Counted from the stretch's first letter, positions 35,391 to 48,180 are shown. The stretch is 64,000 bases of DNA from Kingdonia uniflora (GCA_014058105.1 JACGCM010001311.1:558001-622000); one strand, 5' to 3'. Program-made: numbers and translations. Notes: a model not told the origin generated them from the sequence alone.

Positions 35391-37082
35391 GTTTTGCCAT
35401 TTTCTTTGCTCACATATAACTTTTACTCACTTATTAGCATGTAACAATAATATAAAGAATAAACTACATTTGCAACATAAAACCCAATTAAATGCCTTAC
35501 CGGAATGTTTCCGACATATTTGGTCAGTGCATCAAAATATTTTCTTAACCTCTCAGTGGCAAACTTCAATTCGTTGTTGTTAGATCGCAACTCTTCATTC
35601 TCGTTGACAATGTGACCAACTTTTTCCACCAAGGATATGCTCATGCCCGCACCCATACCCCGAGTTCCACCATTCCTCTCTTTGCCAAATTTCTGCATAG
35701 ATATGAATATAACTATAAATTGACAAATAGTAGTATATTTATAAAATTAATTCAATCACATTAAAAACCTGAGCAATAGCATCATTGGGTCCCGTTCAAA
35801 TACTTTTAGGGTCTTTCCGCATAGTATTTTGCAGTTTCGCTTACAAATGTTTTCGTTCGTTAAATAATAACAAAGTTAACAATACATGCATTTCTAAGCT
35901 ATATTTTAAGAGTATTTATGAGTTAAAAGAGATATACTTACAATAATATCAGGGCATTTAATGGTCTTATCTTTTTTGGTATGGGCTGGTATGTACACTT
36001 AAACCCTACCAATCTCCTCATCTGTAGCACCTCTTTCCTCAGCCTATCCATTTAAAACGTATTTAATTATTACTTTAAAAAAAAGTAGAAAACGTAGATA
36101 CATAAAGATGTATCTTACCAATTTATGAAGAGTAATTGACATACTAGTTCTACCAAGAGTGCACGGCGCTATTAGTTTTGCCCGATTTTCTTTGTTCTTT
36201 TTACTTTTAGCCTGAAATTAGTCAAATATAACTGAAGTATAAATATCACGATAATCGCTCAAATGAAAAAAAAAACTCTTATACAAGGATAAATACGTAT
36301 AACATAAACATATACCAGAAACTTCTCCGAATTACAGTAATCAACAAACTTCACCCAATCATCCCTTGGAACAAATTCAGGGGCCGAAGATGCTTTCACA
36401 TCTCCTGGATTATTTCCTACGATCAATGTGGTATTTAAACGATACTTATACCTTCTCCAAGCATCTTTAATTTTTTCTTTTTAATCAAACCAGGCAACGT
36501 GAGAGATATCGTAACATTCCTACAGATACAAGAAAAACAAACAATCAAATTAACTAAAAAGTGAAGATCTTGGTAACCATTTAGAAAATTATAACATTGA
36601 ACTTATAAAAGTTTACCTCCAGCCCCTTTACTACTAATGCAATACGATCATTAGGGACATGCTTAAAGCTTTCATAAATAATAGGAAGGTGCATGCGAAC
36701 TTGGAATCCTATATCTGAAGTATAGGTATTCGTTTCTGAATTTGCTTGATTCGGTTGACCCCATGAATTTACGTCAATCTTTTTCTTCTTTCCATTTGGT
36801 AGGGGCTTTGAATCTCGTGCTAATCCTCTTTTCTTTTTGGAAGATGCATTAGATGAAGAATTATTTCCTAGAAAATAAAATAAATTTCAACATTGAGTAA
36901 TATTATTAATGAAATATGAATTGATTTTAAAATGATAAGAAATAATAAATCTAACATGTATCTACAGTATTTGAGTCATCACCAGGTGATTGCAAGTTAT
37001 CAAAAGGATTGTAATGAGCCATGCGTCTAAGTATTGTATTAAAAACTGCAAAATATCATAAGCATTTATTAAATGGATACCA

Positions 37083-40000
37083 CAAAACATGAATCCTAGG
37101 CTACCACAAGAAAGATATGGGGTATTAAAAAGCTAGGTTGCCAAAGGGTTTTAAAAAGGAGGCGAGGATCCTAGTGTGTGGTAGGGCACCTTTAAAGAGA
37201 GGTGTAAAGAAGGAGTTGAAGCCGAAAGGGTTGCTAAAGCTATCGGAGCAAGGCCAATATGCGAGTGAGGAGTTGAAGGTATAGCAAGAGTTATAAAGCC
37301 TTTCAAGCCTGATGGTTGCTATGCTAGCAGATAAAAAAGGAGTTGCATAACAACTTTAACTAGTTTAGAAGCATGGTTGAGCTAAAAATTTGGGAACCTG
37401 GGTACCTGGGTACCTGGGAACCAGGGAATCTAAGAACCAAGAATCCAAGGTCACCTACGCGATTGATGCTAGGACAAACTTGGGGGGGGGGGCAAGCTTG
37501 TTAGCTACCACCTTCCATACTTCATTGAAATGACCTATTCCTGATACGAGAATCTCTTCCTCCTATAACGTTATATCAAAGCATGCTAAAGAGGAATATG
37601 AAGGGGAAGGATAAGGAAATAACTACATTTGATAGCTAGTTCTTTATTTTTATTATCTAGCTCATCCTCAATCATCTGCAAATCTATTTTAAGAACACTC
37701 GTATCTTCACCCGCTAAATCTAGGACTTCCTTAGGTACCGTGTCTATCCATAAGTCATTCTCATCATACACTGGATCTCTTTTATTACCCATTTGGAGTC
37801 TCAGGCTGAGTTGAGTTACCTTCTTTGCTATGTTTAGGGTATGCCAATCTATTCTGAAGTTAGATTCAATACTGATGTTTTGAGTGGTAGATGGTTTTTC
37901 ATATTGCGACTGAAACCAATCGGCATTAACATAGTTCTTTGTAGGACCCTTATGCTTTATAACTTTTTTATCATCTTCTATTACCAATTTATAACACTTT
38001 GGTGCTAAGAATATACCTGCCTTTACAAAACACTCTAGCTTTAACAAACCTAATACAGTGGATGATACTAGTTCTTCAAGAAGGGGTTTGCCTAGAATAG
38101 CTGAATCTATATCGGTGTAATAACAGTTGTCTCTTGACGTAAATTGGTACATATAAATGCGGGCATAAGCAGTGATGGCAGCGGCAATTTGAACAACAAA
38201 GTTCTTTGGAGGTTTCCAGTCAGAATCTTTAACATATCCTGCATTCCTATATAACTGACGATGCAGTAATCATCGCTCAGTTTATCCCCCATTATGATTT
38301 TCACCCTCTGTGTCAATTCGTCGTATCTTTTCCTCTTGCAAATTTCTGTGATAGTGCTTTCAGGATTGATACCGAATCTCCCTTAAAGAGAGTTCATTAG
38401 AATCTTATATCCATACGACATAGCATCATCACCGCTTTTCTTAGCTTTGAGTCGGCTCTCATAGACTTCATAAATAAAGTTCTTGAAAAGACTCGGTTTC
38501 TTCACAAAAATATAGCCCTTTAGTAGGAATATGCTTCTATGCATATATCAACTCTTCGCTTAAATACACGCCAACGAACTTCCCTTTTGGAAAGAGTAAA
38601 GTACCATTCTTGTCTCTTATGGGCAAGAAAAGCTTGTCAATGTTCTTAGGGGTAATGATATAAGCTTAAACGAAGCCAAAGATTTCAGATAGATCAATAC
38701 CCCGCATATTCCCGCTCCAGACTGGTGTACCACAAGGCATAGGATAGGTTTTCATGACGAATGGATACATTGAGTTCACATCATAGTAGTAAAGATTTTT
38801 TTCGTAAGGTCTATACATGTCTGCATGCCCGCCATAGTAACCACTTTGAAAGAACTCATCTTTGTTCCTGTTTGGAATATGGATCGGGAATTCCTTGTCA
38901 TTGTAATACCTAGATTTAAGATCTTCATAGCTAGCGAAGACAGGGTTAAGCACAAAGTAATGTCTATGTTGTATTCAGTCCAATATATCTCTTGACCCTT
39001 CATCACAACCCCTGCTAAAAGACGTATATCCTGTCTCATATAGTCAAGTTATTGATCTCTCTAATTCTGAAGCATCGATACCCTCAGTTTATCATGTTGG
39101 ATCGATCCTTTGAAACCTAAGTGAGGACATAGGCTTTTAACCAGTTCAGCTAGACTTCGTGGAAGAAGGGTAAGAAAATCCCAAAAGATCAAAATCTTTT
39201 TATTGTCCCTAAATACCACTAGCTTATAAATCCTCAGATTCCTCATGAGAGGTTTGATGGTGCAGATACCCCCATTGGAAGTATAGCACTTCAATATTAG
39301 AATACCATCAAATTATGAAAAATTATGGAAGTATACTATTCTAATACCTGTAATATTGTCTACGTTTTCTAAACTCTCTAGAAAGCCAAACATAGTTCTA
39401 TTACTTCTATCTTCAAAGGCTGGCATAAAATGGTTGCAGTTCTCGCTAAAAAAGGTCTTAAATTTAGAATCTTGTAAGGAATCAATATCAATCCCCTGTT
39501 ATACCATTACAAAACCAGCTGCGTAAGGCTTGTGAATAGAATTGATAAGAATAGTCTTTATATCGTCTACAATGAAAAACTTTTTCTCTTTTATCGAAAG
39601 CTTTATAGCTGTTATATAATTTATGTAACTACGCCTCCTTCCCCCAGCTATAGTTTGAACCTCTTGAGGTATTCCGCCAGCTACACCTATTTTTAATAGA
39701 TCCCAAATTTGGGAATCGATTACATCTGAGGTAAGATCCAACTCTTTTACAACCATATCTATAGAGTACACTCTAATGTATATGCCTAAGAGAAATAAGC
39801 CTTCATAATTCTCTGCCTTAACTTTCAAGAAATTTCAAATTTGCTCATAAATAGTAATGTTAGGATGATCTTTCCCGCTAGAGTCATTTAAACTAATAGC
39901 TGAACCAATAGTATAGGAGACATCACCTGAACCTGGCGGTACTTTCATGACATACCCTATTGTAAACTTAGCATACTTGAACTCCTGACTATAAGCATAC

Positions 40001-40890
40001 TTTAATAATAGCTGCATTATAACCAATATTATCAATTCATAGTATGAGCATAGCAGATATGGGTTTTTAAAATCCAATCTCTCATTTCTTAAACCCAAAT
40101 AAGGATTAGTGCAACTAACCCTATCTACTACAGATTTCAAACGCTTCAAAGAATGCTCGAACATTCCTTTACTTTTAAAAACACCGTTAACAACAATAGG
40201 ATCCTGATTCATTCCGTTACCATTAACAGGAGCCTGATTCATCCCTTCATTGTTAGTATTGTTGATTTTTCTTTGGAAAAACGCTAGGCCTGGTAGCTAT
40301 CACAAGCCTATTTTGGTTAGAATTGGTCAGCAAATATTCTGTTGCCTTACCTTCCCCTCTCTATCAATTCTCACTATATCCCAGATTGGGAAGGTTTACA
40401 GCTCAGCGGCATGGACCTTTTAGAGAAGGACGGCGCTGATGGGTATATTTCGGGGGCATCTGCAGGTTAAGTCATTAGCGCTCAACTTTTCCCTCATTAA
40501 CAAATCCCAGCATGGTGTGCTATCAGTACTACTAATGTTACCCCTTCTTCTCTTGGGTCTGTTAGTCAAGGACTCATCGAATTAACTCAGATCATCAAAT
40601 CTCTTCAAGTTCTTCTTATCTTCCTCCTAATACTCAATATGTCCCCTTCCATACCCACAACACAGATTGTGCAGCACTAATAGAAGGAAAAAAGGCGATT
40701 CTTTGGCCAAACTGAGCAACTACTCTTTGCTTCTATTGGCTTCTTTATAGAGAGATTGACGACGGGTTTTATAGACTGGGTCATCAAGGGGATTCTTTCC
40801 GAGGAAAACTACATGGAATATCTAATATTTGGGTACTCATTGATGTATGGCAATGGGTAGTTACAAGTCTTAAATTGCTCTGGCACCTCA
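37083..40890. other. Mitochondrial linear-plasmid-derived DNA inside the CACTA (extent approximate)
   Basis: The DNA polymerase below, together with less AT-rich flanks (37083-37585 with a triple gggaacctgggtacctgggt-type repeat and a G-run near 37488; 40243-40890), differs in base composition from the surrounding TE DNA. The polymerase family is found on plant and fungal mitochondrial invertron plasmids and their mitochondrial-genome insertions. The edges are inferred from where TNPA starts (37022) and where AT-rich CACTA arm sequence resumes. They are not sharply visible. Confidence 0.5.
37586..40242 (-). pseudogene. Family-B (protein-primed type) DNA polymerase, invertron/mitochondrial plasmid type
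   Basis: About 880 codons on the minus strand, nearly full length. In order: an N-terminal region from 40242; Exo I as FIVDDIKTILIN near 39540-39575 (the usual D-I-E reads D-I-K); Exo II as YFHNFS-stop-FDG near 39310-39340; ILIFWDFLTLLPRSLAELVK; Exo III as MRQDIRLL near 39020; motif A as YYYDVNSMYPFVMKTYP near 38770; motif B as NSL-stop-GRFG near 38390; motif C as YYTDIDS near 38110. The enzyme class replicates linear plasmids with terminal proteins. The frame is broken by at least three stops and two frameshifts (about 38240 and 38950), and exonuclease and motif C residues are altered. It is a pseudogene, but all motifs are recognisable. Confidence 0.9.
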
Positions 40891-42550
40891 CTCCTTGATA
40901 TATATGTGCCTAGCCAACAACAATGTGGAATGCCCATCCAACATTCTCTATAAGCTTTCTATAATCTCTGCAGTTTTGTCTCTCCACTTCAAATGAATAT
41001 TTCAAATCAAGATAAGTGCAAAACAATATCAAGACATCAAACCGAAGAAACACGAAAAAGGAATCCCATGGAAACCCAAGTTTTGAAAACACAAAGAATT
41101 GTCAATTGGAAAAAAAATCCAACTATGCTAATCTTAATATTATATCTTCAAATCAAACACAACCCAACTGATTTTAATACCACCAACTCTTCCTGGCACC
41201 CAAATTATACGCAACCCAACCATTTCACCCAAACTACCAACACCCTAATACAATCAAAGCCACGTAATCTATAGTAGCTCAACCATTACTTCTAAAATCA
41301 CATCTGAAGAACCCTATACATGAATTAATCATAGATTTGTACAACTACAAGTCTACAACAACAACAACAACAACAAATTACCATGGGTATTATTAGACGA
41401 TTCTCTTGGATCCATGTCACTATCTTTTCCTAAGTTCCATACACCATCTGAGTCAGAAGTAGATTGGCGAATCGATACCTCCGTTTCCCCTTAGCCATTG
41501 CCCCTACGATTATCTTGCTTGCCAAGCTTTCAAACTCATAAGTACTCAAATTTCCCCAAAATTAAAATTCGAAAAATTGCATTTATAATCACCTAAATCT
41601 CCCCATTTAACTCTAAATACTCACCCAACTTTGAAAGTACCAATTTATGAAATTGAGGGACTCCGGCTTGAGGTATATGTTCTTAGAAAATTAGGGATTT
41701 TGGGTAAATTGCTTCTCTAATAAAAAGATTACATGTAATCTCCTTATATCATTTTGTTTGTAAAGAACAAGAGAAAGCATAGTTAATCTATGGTGTTTTT
41801 AAAGAGGGTCTTCTAGAGAAATATATGAACCCAATTAAGCAACAAAAAAACCCCATCAAAAAGAATGGAATAAAAATGATTAATTATGAAAATGTGATAA
41901 ACTCCAAACTAATACAACCATAATCAAGGGTTTCAGATTGATTAACAACTCAAACTACCAATCAATTAATCAAAACCCTCAAAATAGATATCAAATTGGG
42001 AACCCCTGATACAAAAGCAACAACCAATCAATTAATTAAAGCCCCAAAATAGATATTAAATTATGGACCCATATACAAAATAAAATATCAATCAAAACCC
42101 CTAAAAATTCAAAAAACCCTAAAATAGATATCAAATTAGGGAAAAACTAAGAAGATGGTAAACCCTAGATAAGAACAATAAATCAAAAATAAGAGATTTA
42201 GGGAAAGAGATTACCAAAGACGATATCCAGGGACGTATTGTCGACTGAAACCCAAAAACTCTGCTAATGATACCTTCAAATTCAACTGAAACCCTAATGC
42301 ACTGCAAATCAAACTCTCAAATTCTCCATTAGAGAGAGATCACAGAAAGAGAAACAGATAAATTTATTAAGATCTATTTGTAATTGAGATGAATGAGATC
42401 AAGAGAGAAGGAGAAGAGAGAGAGAGGTACCTGTGAATTCTTCTTTGATGAACCGAGCAGAGAGATGAGAGAATAAAGTGATTTCTCTTACAATTGGTTC
42501 GATGCTCAAATTGAGTGTAGAAAAAAAGGCGGGAGCTAAAATAATTTCTA
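40891..42550. other. Right arm of the CACTA element, no gene recognised
   Basis: AT-rich DNA with a (CAA)n run near 41350-41376 and GA-rich tracts near 42400-42425. In CACTA elements the transposase promoter and first introns usually lie here (reading leftwards). No exon can be assigned. Confidence 0.4.
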
Positions 42551-42729
42551 AACTTTTGCCACCGTTTTCACTAAACTAATAAGTTGTTTTGTTTTTGTTT
42601 TTTGAAAAAAAAGCTTTAGCTACTGTTTTGATCTATTTGCCACCGTGTTAACTGTGGTAATTTGAGACTGATAAAGTTGTGGAAAAAACTAAAGGACCTC
42701 TGTGGCAACTGCCCTATTTTCTTGTAGTG
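42551..42729. repeat. Right CACTA terminus with subterminal repeats
   Basis: It contains tttgccaccg twice and ctgtggcaac near the tip, and ends ccctattttcttgtagtg, the inverse of the left terminus. Confidence 0.85.
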
Positions 42730-42732
42730 TAA

Positions 42733-45239
42733 AGAAGAAGAAATATGGGAAAGTGGGTTCTTTACTAAATGTTGCTCATTAACATGAGGGAAATGGAGGT
42801 AATGATTCTAACTTTTCTTTAACTATATCATCTAGTGAATGAATTGCTGATTCCAAAGAATAGATTTTAGATACGAGTATTACTTATCATATTTTCCCTG
42901 AAAGGGGTTATTTTTCTAGTTTCAAACAGCTTAAAGGTAAAGCTGTGTTGATGGAAAATGATGATTCCTGCCTCATAATGGGGATAGGTGTCATTCGTCT
43001 AAAGTTTTATAATGGGTTAATTAAAGAAATTAAGGAGGTTTGGTATATTCCGATGGTGAAGAAGAATATTATCTCAACGGGTTTACTTAAAGTTAAAGGC
43101 TACAAGGACGTGTCAGAAAATGACGTGAAGAAGGTTCTTAAGGGAGAAATGGTGGCTTTGAAGGGTAAAAGAAGAAGCAAGAACTTGTACTATTTAAATG
43201 GTATGGCTATTTTTGAAGAGGTTGCTACTGTAAGAAGTGAGGAGACTACTTCCACAGATACCACTAGACTATGACATAAGCGTTTGGTGTATGCTGGAGA
43301 GAAGTCCTTGAGATTTTTTAAGAACCAAAGCCTATTGAAAGGTTTTAAGGCGTGCAAGTTAGATTTTATTGAACATTGTATTCTGAGCAAGCAGACAAGG
43401 GGAAAGTTTGGTACGACTATCCATCGTACTCGTAGAATACTTGACTACGTTCATTCAAAAGTTTAGAGACCCTCTAGGAATGCTTCACTTGGGGGTAAAT
43501 ACTATTTTATGTCAGTTATTAATGATTTTTCAAGGTGTGTGTGGGTATATATCATGAGTAAGATGGATGAAGTTCTAGAAATATTTATGAAGTGGAAGAG
43601 TTGATTGAAACTCAAACTGGCAAAAAGATCAAGTTATGTTTACATAACTATAGGGAGTATACAAGTGATCTGTTATTGGAAATATGTCAGGATGAAGGGA
43701 TTGTTTGACATTTCATCATTTGGGAGATATCACAATAAAATAGGGTAGTAGAGCGCATGAATCGTACTTTGCTATGGATGGTGTGATGTATGTTGTCTAA
43801 TTCTGGGTTGGGCAAAGCGCTTTGGGTTCAGGCTTTGAAATATGCATGCTACCACGTTCATAGGTTGCCTTCGGCTACAATTGAGGGAAAAACATCAATA
43901 GAAGCTTGGTCTGGAGAACCTACTACTGATTATGATACTCTTCACATTTTTGGGTGCCCGACATACTATCATGCCAAAGATGGTAAGTTAGATCATCGAG
44001 CAAGGAAGGCCTTTATTCTAGGTAAGAATAAAGGTGTGAAAGGCTGTAAGTTATGGGATACAAAAGACCGAAAGATTATTTTGAGCAGGGATGTCACTTT
44101 TGATGAGACTTATATGACGATGTCATATGTTTCTGAGCACGAAAAGAATACGATAAGTGAGATTTTGTAGCGGATGGAGATTGATGCATCTTCACATGAT
44201 CCAGATAGTTCTGTACTAAATAGGGTGTCATCTACCAGTGTGACAATGGGTGATGAGCCATTAGTTTATGTTCCAAATGATGAAGGCACAGACGAAGGTA
44301 AAGCATTTGGTAGTACAGATGAGGAAACTTTGATGGTAAAGTTAATTACAACCAGTAAACCAAAGAAGAATATAAGTAAGCCGGGATGGCTTACAAAGAA
44401 CATGGTACTTCCAAGGGCGAAGGCCATGGTTGCCTACGAAATACCGATCGTTAAAGAAAATGTCTTTTCTATTTATATGGGAGTAATTTATGGTTCAGAG
44501 GCTAACCATTAGGAGTGAGCGATGAAGGAAGAGATGTATTCTCTTTTCAAGAATAAAACTTAAGAACTTTCAAAGTTGCCTAATAGAAAGAAGGTAATTG
44601 GTTGTAAGTAGACCTAAGCAAAGAAATAAGGATCTCAAGATGATGATATACGCTTCAATACAAGACTCATAACCAAAGGCTATGCTTAAAGGGAGGGGAT
44701 TTATTATAATAAAGTTTTTTCTCCAGTGGTGAAATACTCTTCCATTCGTATCATTTTGGCCTTGGTAGCGTAAATTGATTTGGAGTTACAACAACTCGAT
44801 GTTAAGACGGCATTCTTACTTGAGAATTTGAAAAAAGATATCTATATGACTCAGTCGAGTGGGTTTAAAGTTGCTGAAAAGCAAGATTATGTGTGTAAGC
44901 TGAAGAGATCGTTGTACGGTTTGAAGTAGTCTCCAAGATAATGGTATAAACGGTTTAATCAATTTATGATTATGCAGAAGTACAAGCAGAGTCATTATGA
45001 CCACTATGTCTACTTATGTAAGCTATGTGACAGGTCATTTATTTACCTGCTTTTGTATGTGGATGATATGCTTATTGCGTGTAAGCACAAAAGTGATATT
45101 GATAAGTTGAAGAAGAAAATGGGTCAAAAATTTGAAATGAAGGATCTCGGTGATACGAAGAAGATACTTGGGATGGAGATTCATAGAAATAGAGAGAAAA
45201 AAATGGTGTATTTCTCTCAGACGATGTACATGAGGAAGG
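42733..45239 (+). pseudogene. Copia pol: protease, integrase and first part of RT
   Basis: Gag resumes at the TAA site (KKKKYGKVGSLLNVAH). The degraded protease follows near 42870 (DTSITYHI). LYYLNGMAIFEE marks the pre-integrase region. FMSVINDFSRCVWVYIMSK and later ALWVQALKYACYHVHRLPS belong to the integrase core. RT blocks run from about 44620: KVFSPVVKYSSIRIILA, LELQQLDVKTAFL, YVCKLKRSLYGLK, and the catalytic motif LLLYVDDMLIA near 45050 with both aspartates present. The segment ends at YMRK where Gypsy B is inserted. Many stops and frameshifts lie between the blocks, though 43790-44170 and 44966-45239 are still open. Confidence 0.88.
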
Positions 45240-45968
45240 TATAGTGGCTTATTCCGCATCTCGAACTCATACTTTATCTTCGAACTACATACAAACTTTT
45301 GATCTTACCAACAGAGTACGTGACACAGAAAGAATCAAGACAACAACATGAGGAAGCATATGCAACATAAATTTCTTAACCAATACCATTCGTCTATGAG
45401 GCTCCTCGTACTCTTGGTTAAGAGCTGTCTTATAATAGCTTATTTTGTATCTCGGACTCAAGCTTCATCCTCGACCTCATCAGCATACAGGAAACACTAC
45501 TAAAGACATATTCAATATTCCTCAGTTCGAGTCATCGCTTTCGACCGCTATAATAATAGTTTGATTTATGCAAGTGTACAGTCATCAATATAGCTGTTGT
45601 ACAGCAACAAAGGTTAGAACGTTATATTATCTGGTCAAACAATATCTAGAATCTTAATGGTCATCAAACGGTCATATTATAAGACTTATACATAGGACCA
45701 GAAAACTATAAATTACAGACAGGCAATTCTATACAAAAGAATCCTTACTCATAAATTCTATATACTCAGAGCATTTTTTGTAATAAGTTAGTAACCTCAA
45801 TAAAATCATTTTCTCTTTCTCAAAATCCTCAAGAGAGGTCATGATTTTTAACCTATTCAAAGGTTTTCCACGCTAAATTATCTTGTTGATTATTGTTTAA
45901 TGTTCATGAACGTTCATGATACATTTGGTATAAAGTCTAAGTCCGAATCCCAGAATTAGGCCATTACA
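45240..45968 (+). repeat. 5' LTR of element B
   Basis: It starts TATAGTGGCTTATTCC (TG mutated to TA) and ends CCATTACA. It is about 26 bp shorter than the 3' copy, mainly because of a deletion around 45650. A TATA-like stretch lies near 45685. About 190 bp in, the terminal sequence is repeated (ttataatagcttattttgta). Confidence 0.93.
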
Positions 45969-45970
45969 TT

Positions 45971-45988
45971 TGGCGCAGTCTGTGGGAA
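45971..45988 (+). other. Primer-binding site of element B
   Basis: TGGCGCAGTCTGTGGGAA lies two bases after the LTR. It is the best-preserved of the three related sites in the window. Confidence 0.75.
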
Positions 45989-46040
45989 TCGAAGTTCACA
46001 TACCCATTAGCCCAGAAACTGTTGATCATCTTTTTTCAGA

Positions 46041-47237
46041 ATGTCACCGCCAGGTCAGAGCACGCCTATAGTTCAAGCAGAAGAAAATCTCGCACTAGCA
46101 GATCTGCGGGCCACTTTGAATTCAGAAATAGAAAGACGTGCTGCTTTGGAGTAATAGCTAGCGAGTAGTACAGGATGTACTGAAGGTTCTACAGGGTTAG
46201 CAGATTGCCGCCCAGAAGAACAAAGCCGTGTAACTTAAAGGCTTGCGAATCTTCGTTCATGACAGAATAAGACCTCCTTCGAAAGGCAATCACGTAGGAG
46301 GTACACTTTGATCTGACCATCATCAACATAAAATTGAGCCCATCCCAATCCAGGAGGCCCACCAGGAAGTAGATGGCGGCCTAGCGGGATTCAAAGAGGC
46401 TGAAAATCTACCTCGAGGAGTTCGAGTCCCAGTAAAAGAATGTCTAAGTGAAGGGAGTGGTGACTATTATCCAGGAGAAGGATGCATCACACGCCCAGCC
46501 ACCACATCCCAACAATATGTGACTCAGGAACATATTGACAGGTGAATAAAAGAATTACTAGAAGTTTAGTCTTTGACAAAAGGAATCTACAATAGATTAC
46601 AGAAAAGCTCGATCGCACAAGAGTTGTTGGACGCGAGGTCCCCATTGGGTTCCATACTCCGAAAATCTGAAAATACAACAGAACTTATCCAGTGGAACAC
46701 ATCCAAGAGTTCCAAGATGCTTTAGGCCTACATTCCACGTCTAACCACATTCTATGCCGGCTCTTTCCGACCAGCTTATCAGGCGAGCCCCTGTAATGGT
46801 TCTACACACAACTTGAAGGATCCATCATAACTTTTAAACAGCTACAAGAACTCTTCATCAAGAATACCTTACACAACAGAGACAAAGAGGAGAATCTATA
46901 CTATCTTTTCAGCCTTAAGCAGATGCCTGAAGAAAAGCTTGAGACATTTACTAAGAAGTTTTTGGAGTTAGCTCGAAAGGTAGATCGGCTCGACTAGAAG
47001 ATTACTATTTCAACTTTCACCAATACTTTACTTGTTGATGGAAGGGCGAAAGAGTACCTCATCCTAAATAAGCCAACAACTCTGGAAGACATAATCGAAA
47101 AAGTCAACGGGTATATCGACCTGGAAAGAATGGTGTCTGACAGGCAAAAACCTCATAGGTCTACATTAACAGCTCGAGATCAATCAGTCAGCCAGGATTT
47201 TAATCATGTTGTCGATCAGGGAGGAGACAGGAAATGA
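46041..47237 (+). pseudogene. Gag of element B
   Basis: It starts MSPPGQSTPIVQAEENLA and ends DQGGDRK-stop. The C-terminal half is clear and nearly in one frame: NRDKEENLYYLFSLKQM, TFTKKFLELARKVDRLD, stop, KITIST, then LVDGRAKEYLILNKPTTL and GYIDLERMVSD. It is co-linear with A (641-964) and C (14853-15221). Several stops in the first half inactivate it. Confidence 0.85.
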
Positions 47238-47300
47238 ACAAAACCTAACGATGAGCGACCTCAAAAGGGGAGTAACTTTCTAAAGCCCTATCTTCCTAAG

Positions 47301-48180
47301 ATGAATGCGGCTATAGCCAGCATTTATCCTATACTTCGGAAGGATAGGTTTTTCCACAATGCACAGTATCTCCAACCCATTGAGAATAAACCATATTGCA
47401 TTCACCACAAGGTCAAACATCATGAAGCAGAATACGGCTTTGCCTTACAGCGGCTGCTAGAGTATACCTTTGTTGATGGACGAATGCATAAGTACATTGT
47501 AGACGTACAAACCAAAGAGCCGCAAGAGAGAAACACTTATACCATACGTCACTCTGTTACTTCATTGAGACTCATATCGTCAACCAATCGAATAGAAGCA
47601 AAAGAAGATGTATCGGCCAATGTCACGACCTATCCATGAAAGGCAAAGAAGCTCATTTACTTCTCGTGTATAGCTCTCAGCGAATAGGAATCTCTTTCAA
47701 CGACTGTGATGTTCGTTATATCAACTATCCTCACCATGATGCTCTGGTGATCATGCTAAAAATGAGAAATATAGTGCTTTACACAATAATGATAGATATT
47801 GGCAGTACTATCAAATTACTTTTTCAAAGAACGATTGATCAGATGGGACTGGCCGACAAGGTAAAACCCAGTGACATTGAAATATGTAGATTAAAAGGAT
47901 CTAGAGAAGAATGTATAGGAAAGATTATACTTCCTATCACAGCAGGACCCGTGACACTCGTCATTGTCTTTTATGTTATCTATATAAAATCCCATTATTT
48001 GGGGATAATGGGACGTTGCTGGTTACACAATATGCGAGCTATTCCATTCACCTATCATTTTGTACTGTGATTTGAATGGAAAAATGTCATATATGAAATC
48101 AAAGGAAGTCAGAAGCTTGCTCGAGCATGTGAAAATTATGTCATCATCGTTCCAGAATCCTCAGAGCCGCAACTCACATA
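47301..48180 (+). pseudogene. Gag-protease linker and protease of element B
   Basis: 47301-47639 holds the Arg-rich linker (LQRLLEYTFVDGRMHKYI). 47636-48070 is one open frame with MIDIGSTIKLLF, the protease active site in which the usual D-T-G-S reads D-I-G-S. GLADKVKPSDIEI and KIILPITAGPVTLVIVFYV follow. The T-to-I change at the catalytic triad would impair the enzyme. Confidence 0.8.

Larger units (their letters stand above)
33287..37022 (-). pseudogene. TNPA-like CACTA protein gene, Transposase_24-type, broken by a LINE
   Basis: It starts at 37022 (MAHYNPFDNLQSPGDDSN). Exons on the minus strand include 36617-36867 (SKKKRGLARDSKP, GFQVRMHLPIIYE), about 36317-36521 (DISHVAWFD, stop, KIKDAWRRYKYRL, WVKFVDYCNSEKFL), about 36116-36211 (KENRAKL), about 35935-36045 (ERGATDEEIGRV, stop) and about 35495-35698 (MQKFGKERNGG plus a coiled coil, donor GTAAGG). 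After a LINE-bearing intron come 33634-33690 (VISLTDNFPSQQATSSSQR) and 33287-33580 (VGCPWRIVAHGVI, CHSVALGDDFYKV, LFRPN). Proteins of this class bind CACTA subterminal repeats. At least three in-frame stops inactivate it. Confidence 0.82.
29779..42729 (-). mobile_element. CACTA (En/Spm) transposon carrying several captured gene fragments
   Basis: The termini are CACTACAAGAATAAAGGG (left) and the inverted CACTACAAGAAAATAGGG (right). Both are flanked by the 3-bp target duplication TAA (29776-29778 and 42730-42732). The 12.95-kb interior holds a minus-strand TNPA-like gene, a captured PX-domain gene segment, a LINE fragment with an inner PPR fragment, and a DNA polymerase of mitochondrial-plasmid type. 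No TNPD (Transposase_21) catalytic gene is recognisable, so this copy would depend on another element to move. Subterminal repeats near both ends fit the normal CACTA plan. Confidence 0.95.

Noticed and set aside
37586..40242. Functional nuclear DNA polymerase gene
   Set aside because: Stops in Exo II and motif B, frameshifts near 38240 and 38950, and an altered Exo I (D-I-K) make a working enzyme implausible.
30773..42729. CRISPR array or bacterial/phage system
   Set aside because: No spaced direct repeats, no bacterial-style operons. Repeats here are tandem or transposon subterminal.
43790..44170. Free-standing gene on the plus strand
   Set aside because: The motifs (LWVQALKYACYHVHRLPS) are Copia integrase and it fits in order within pol.
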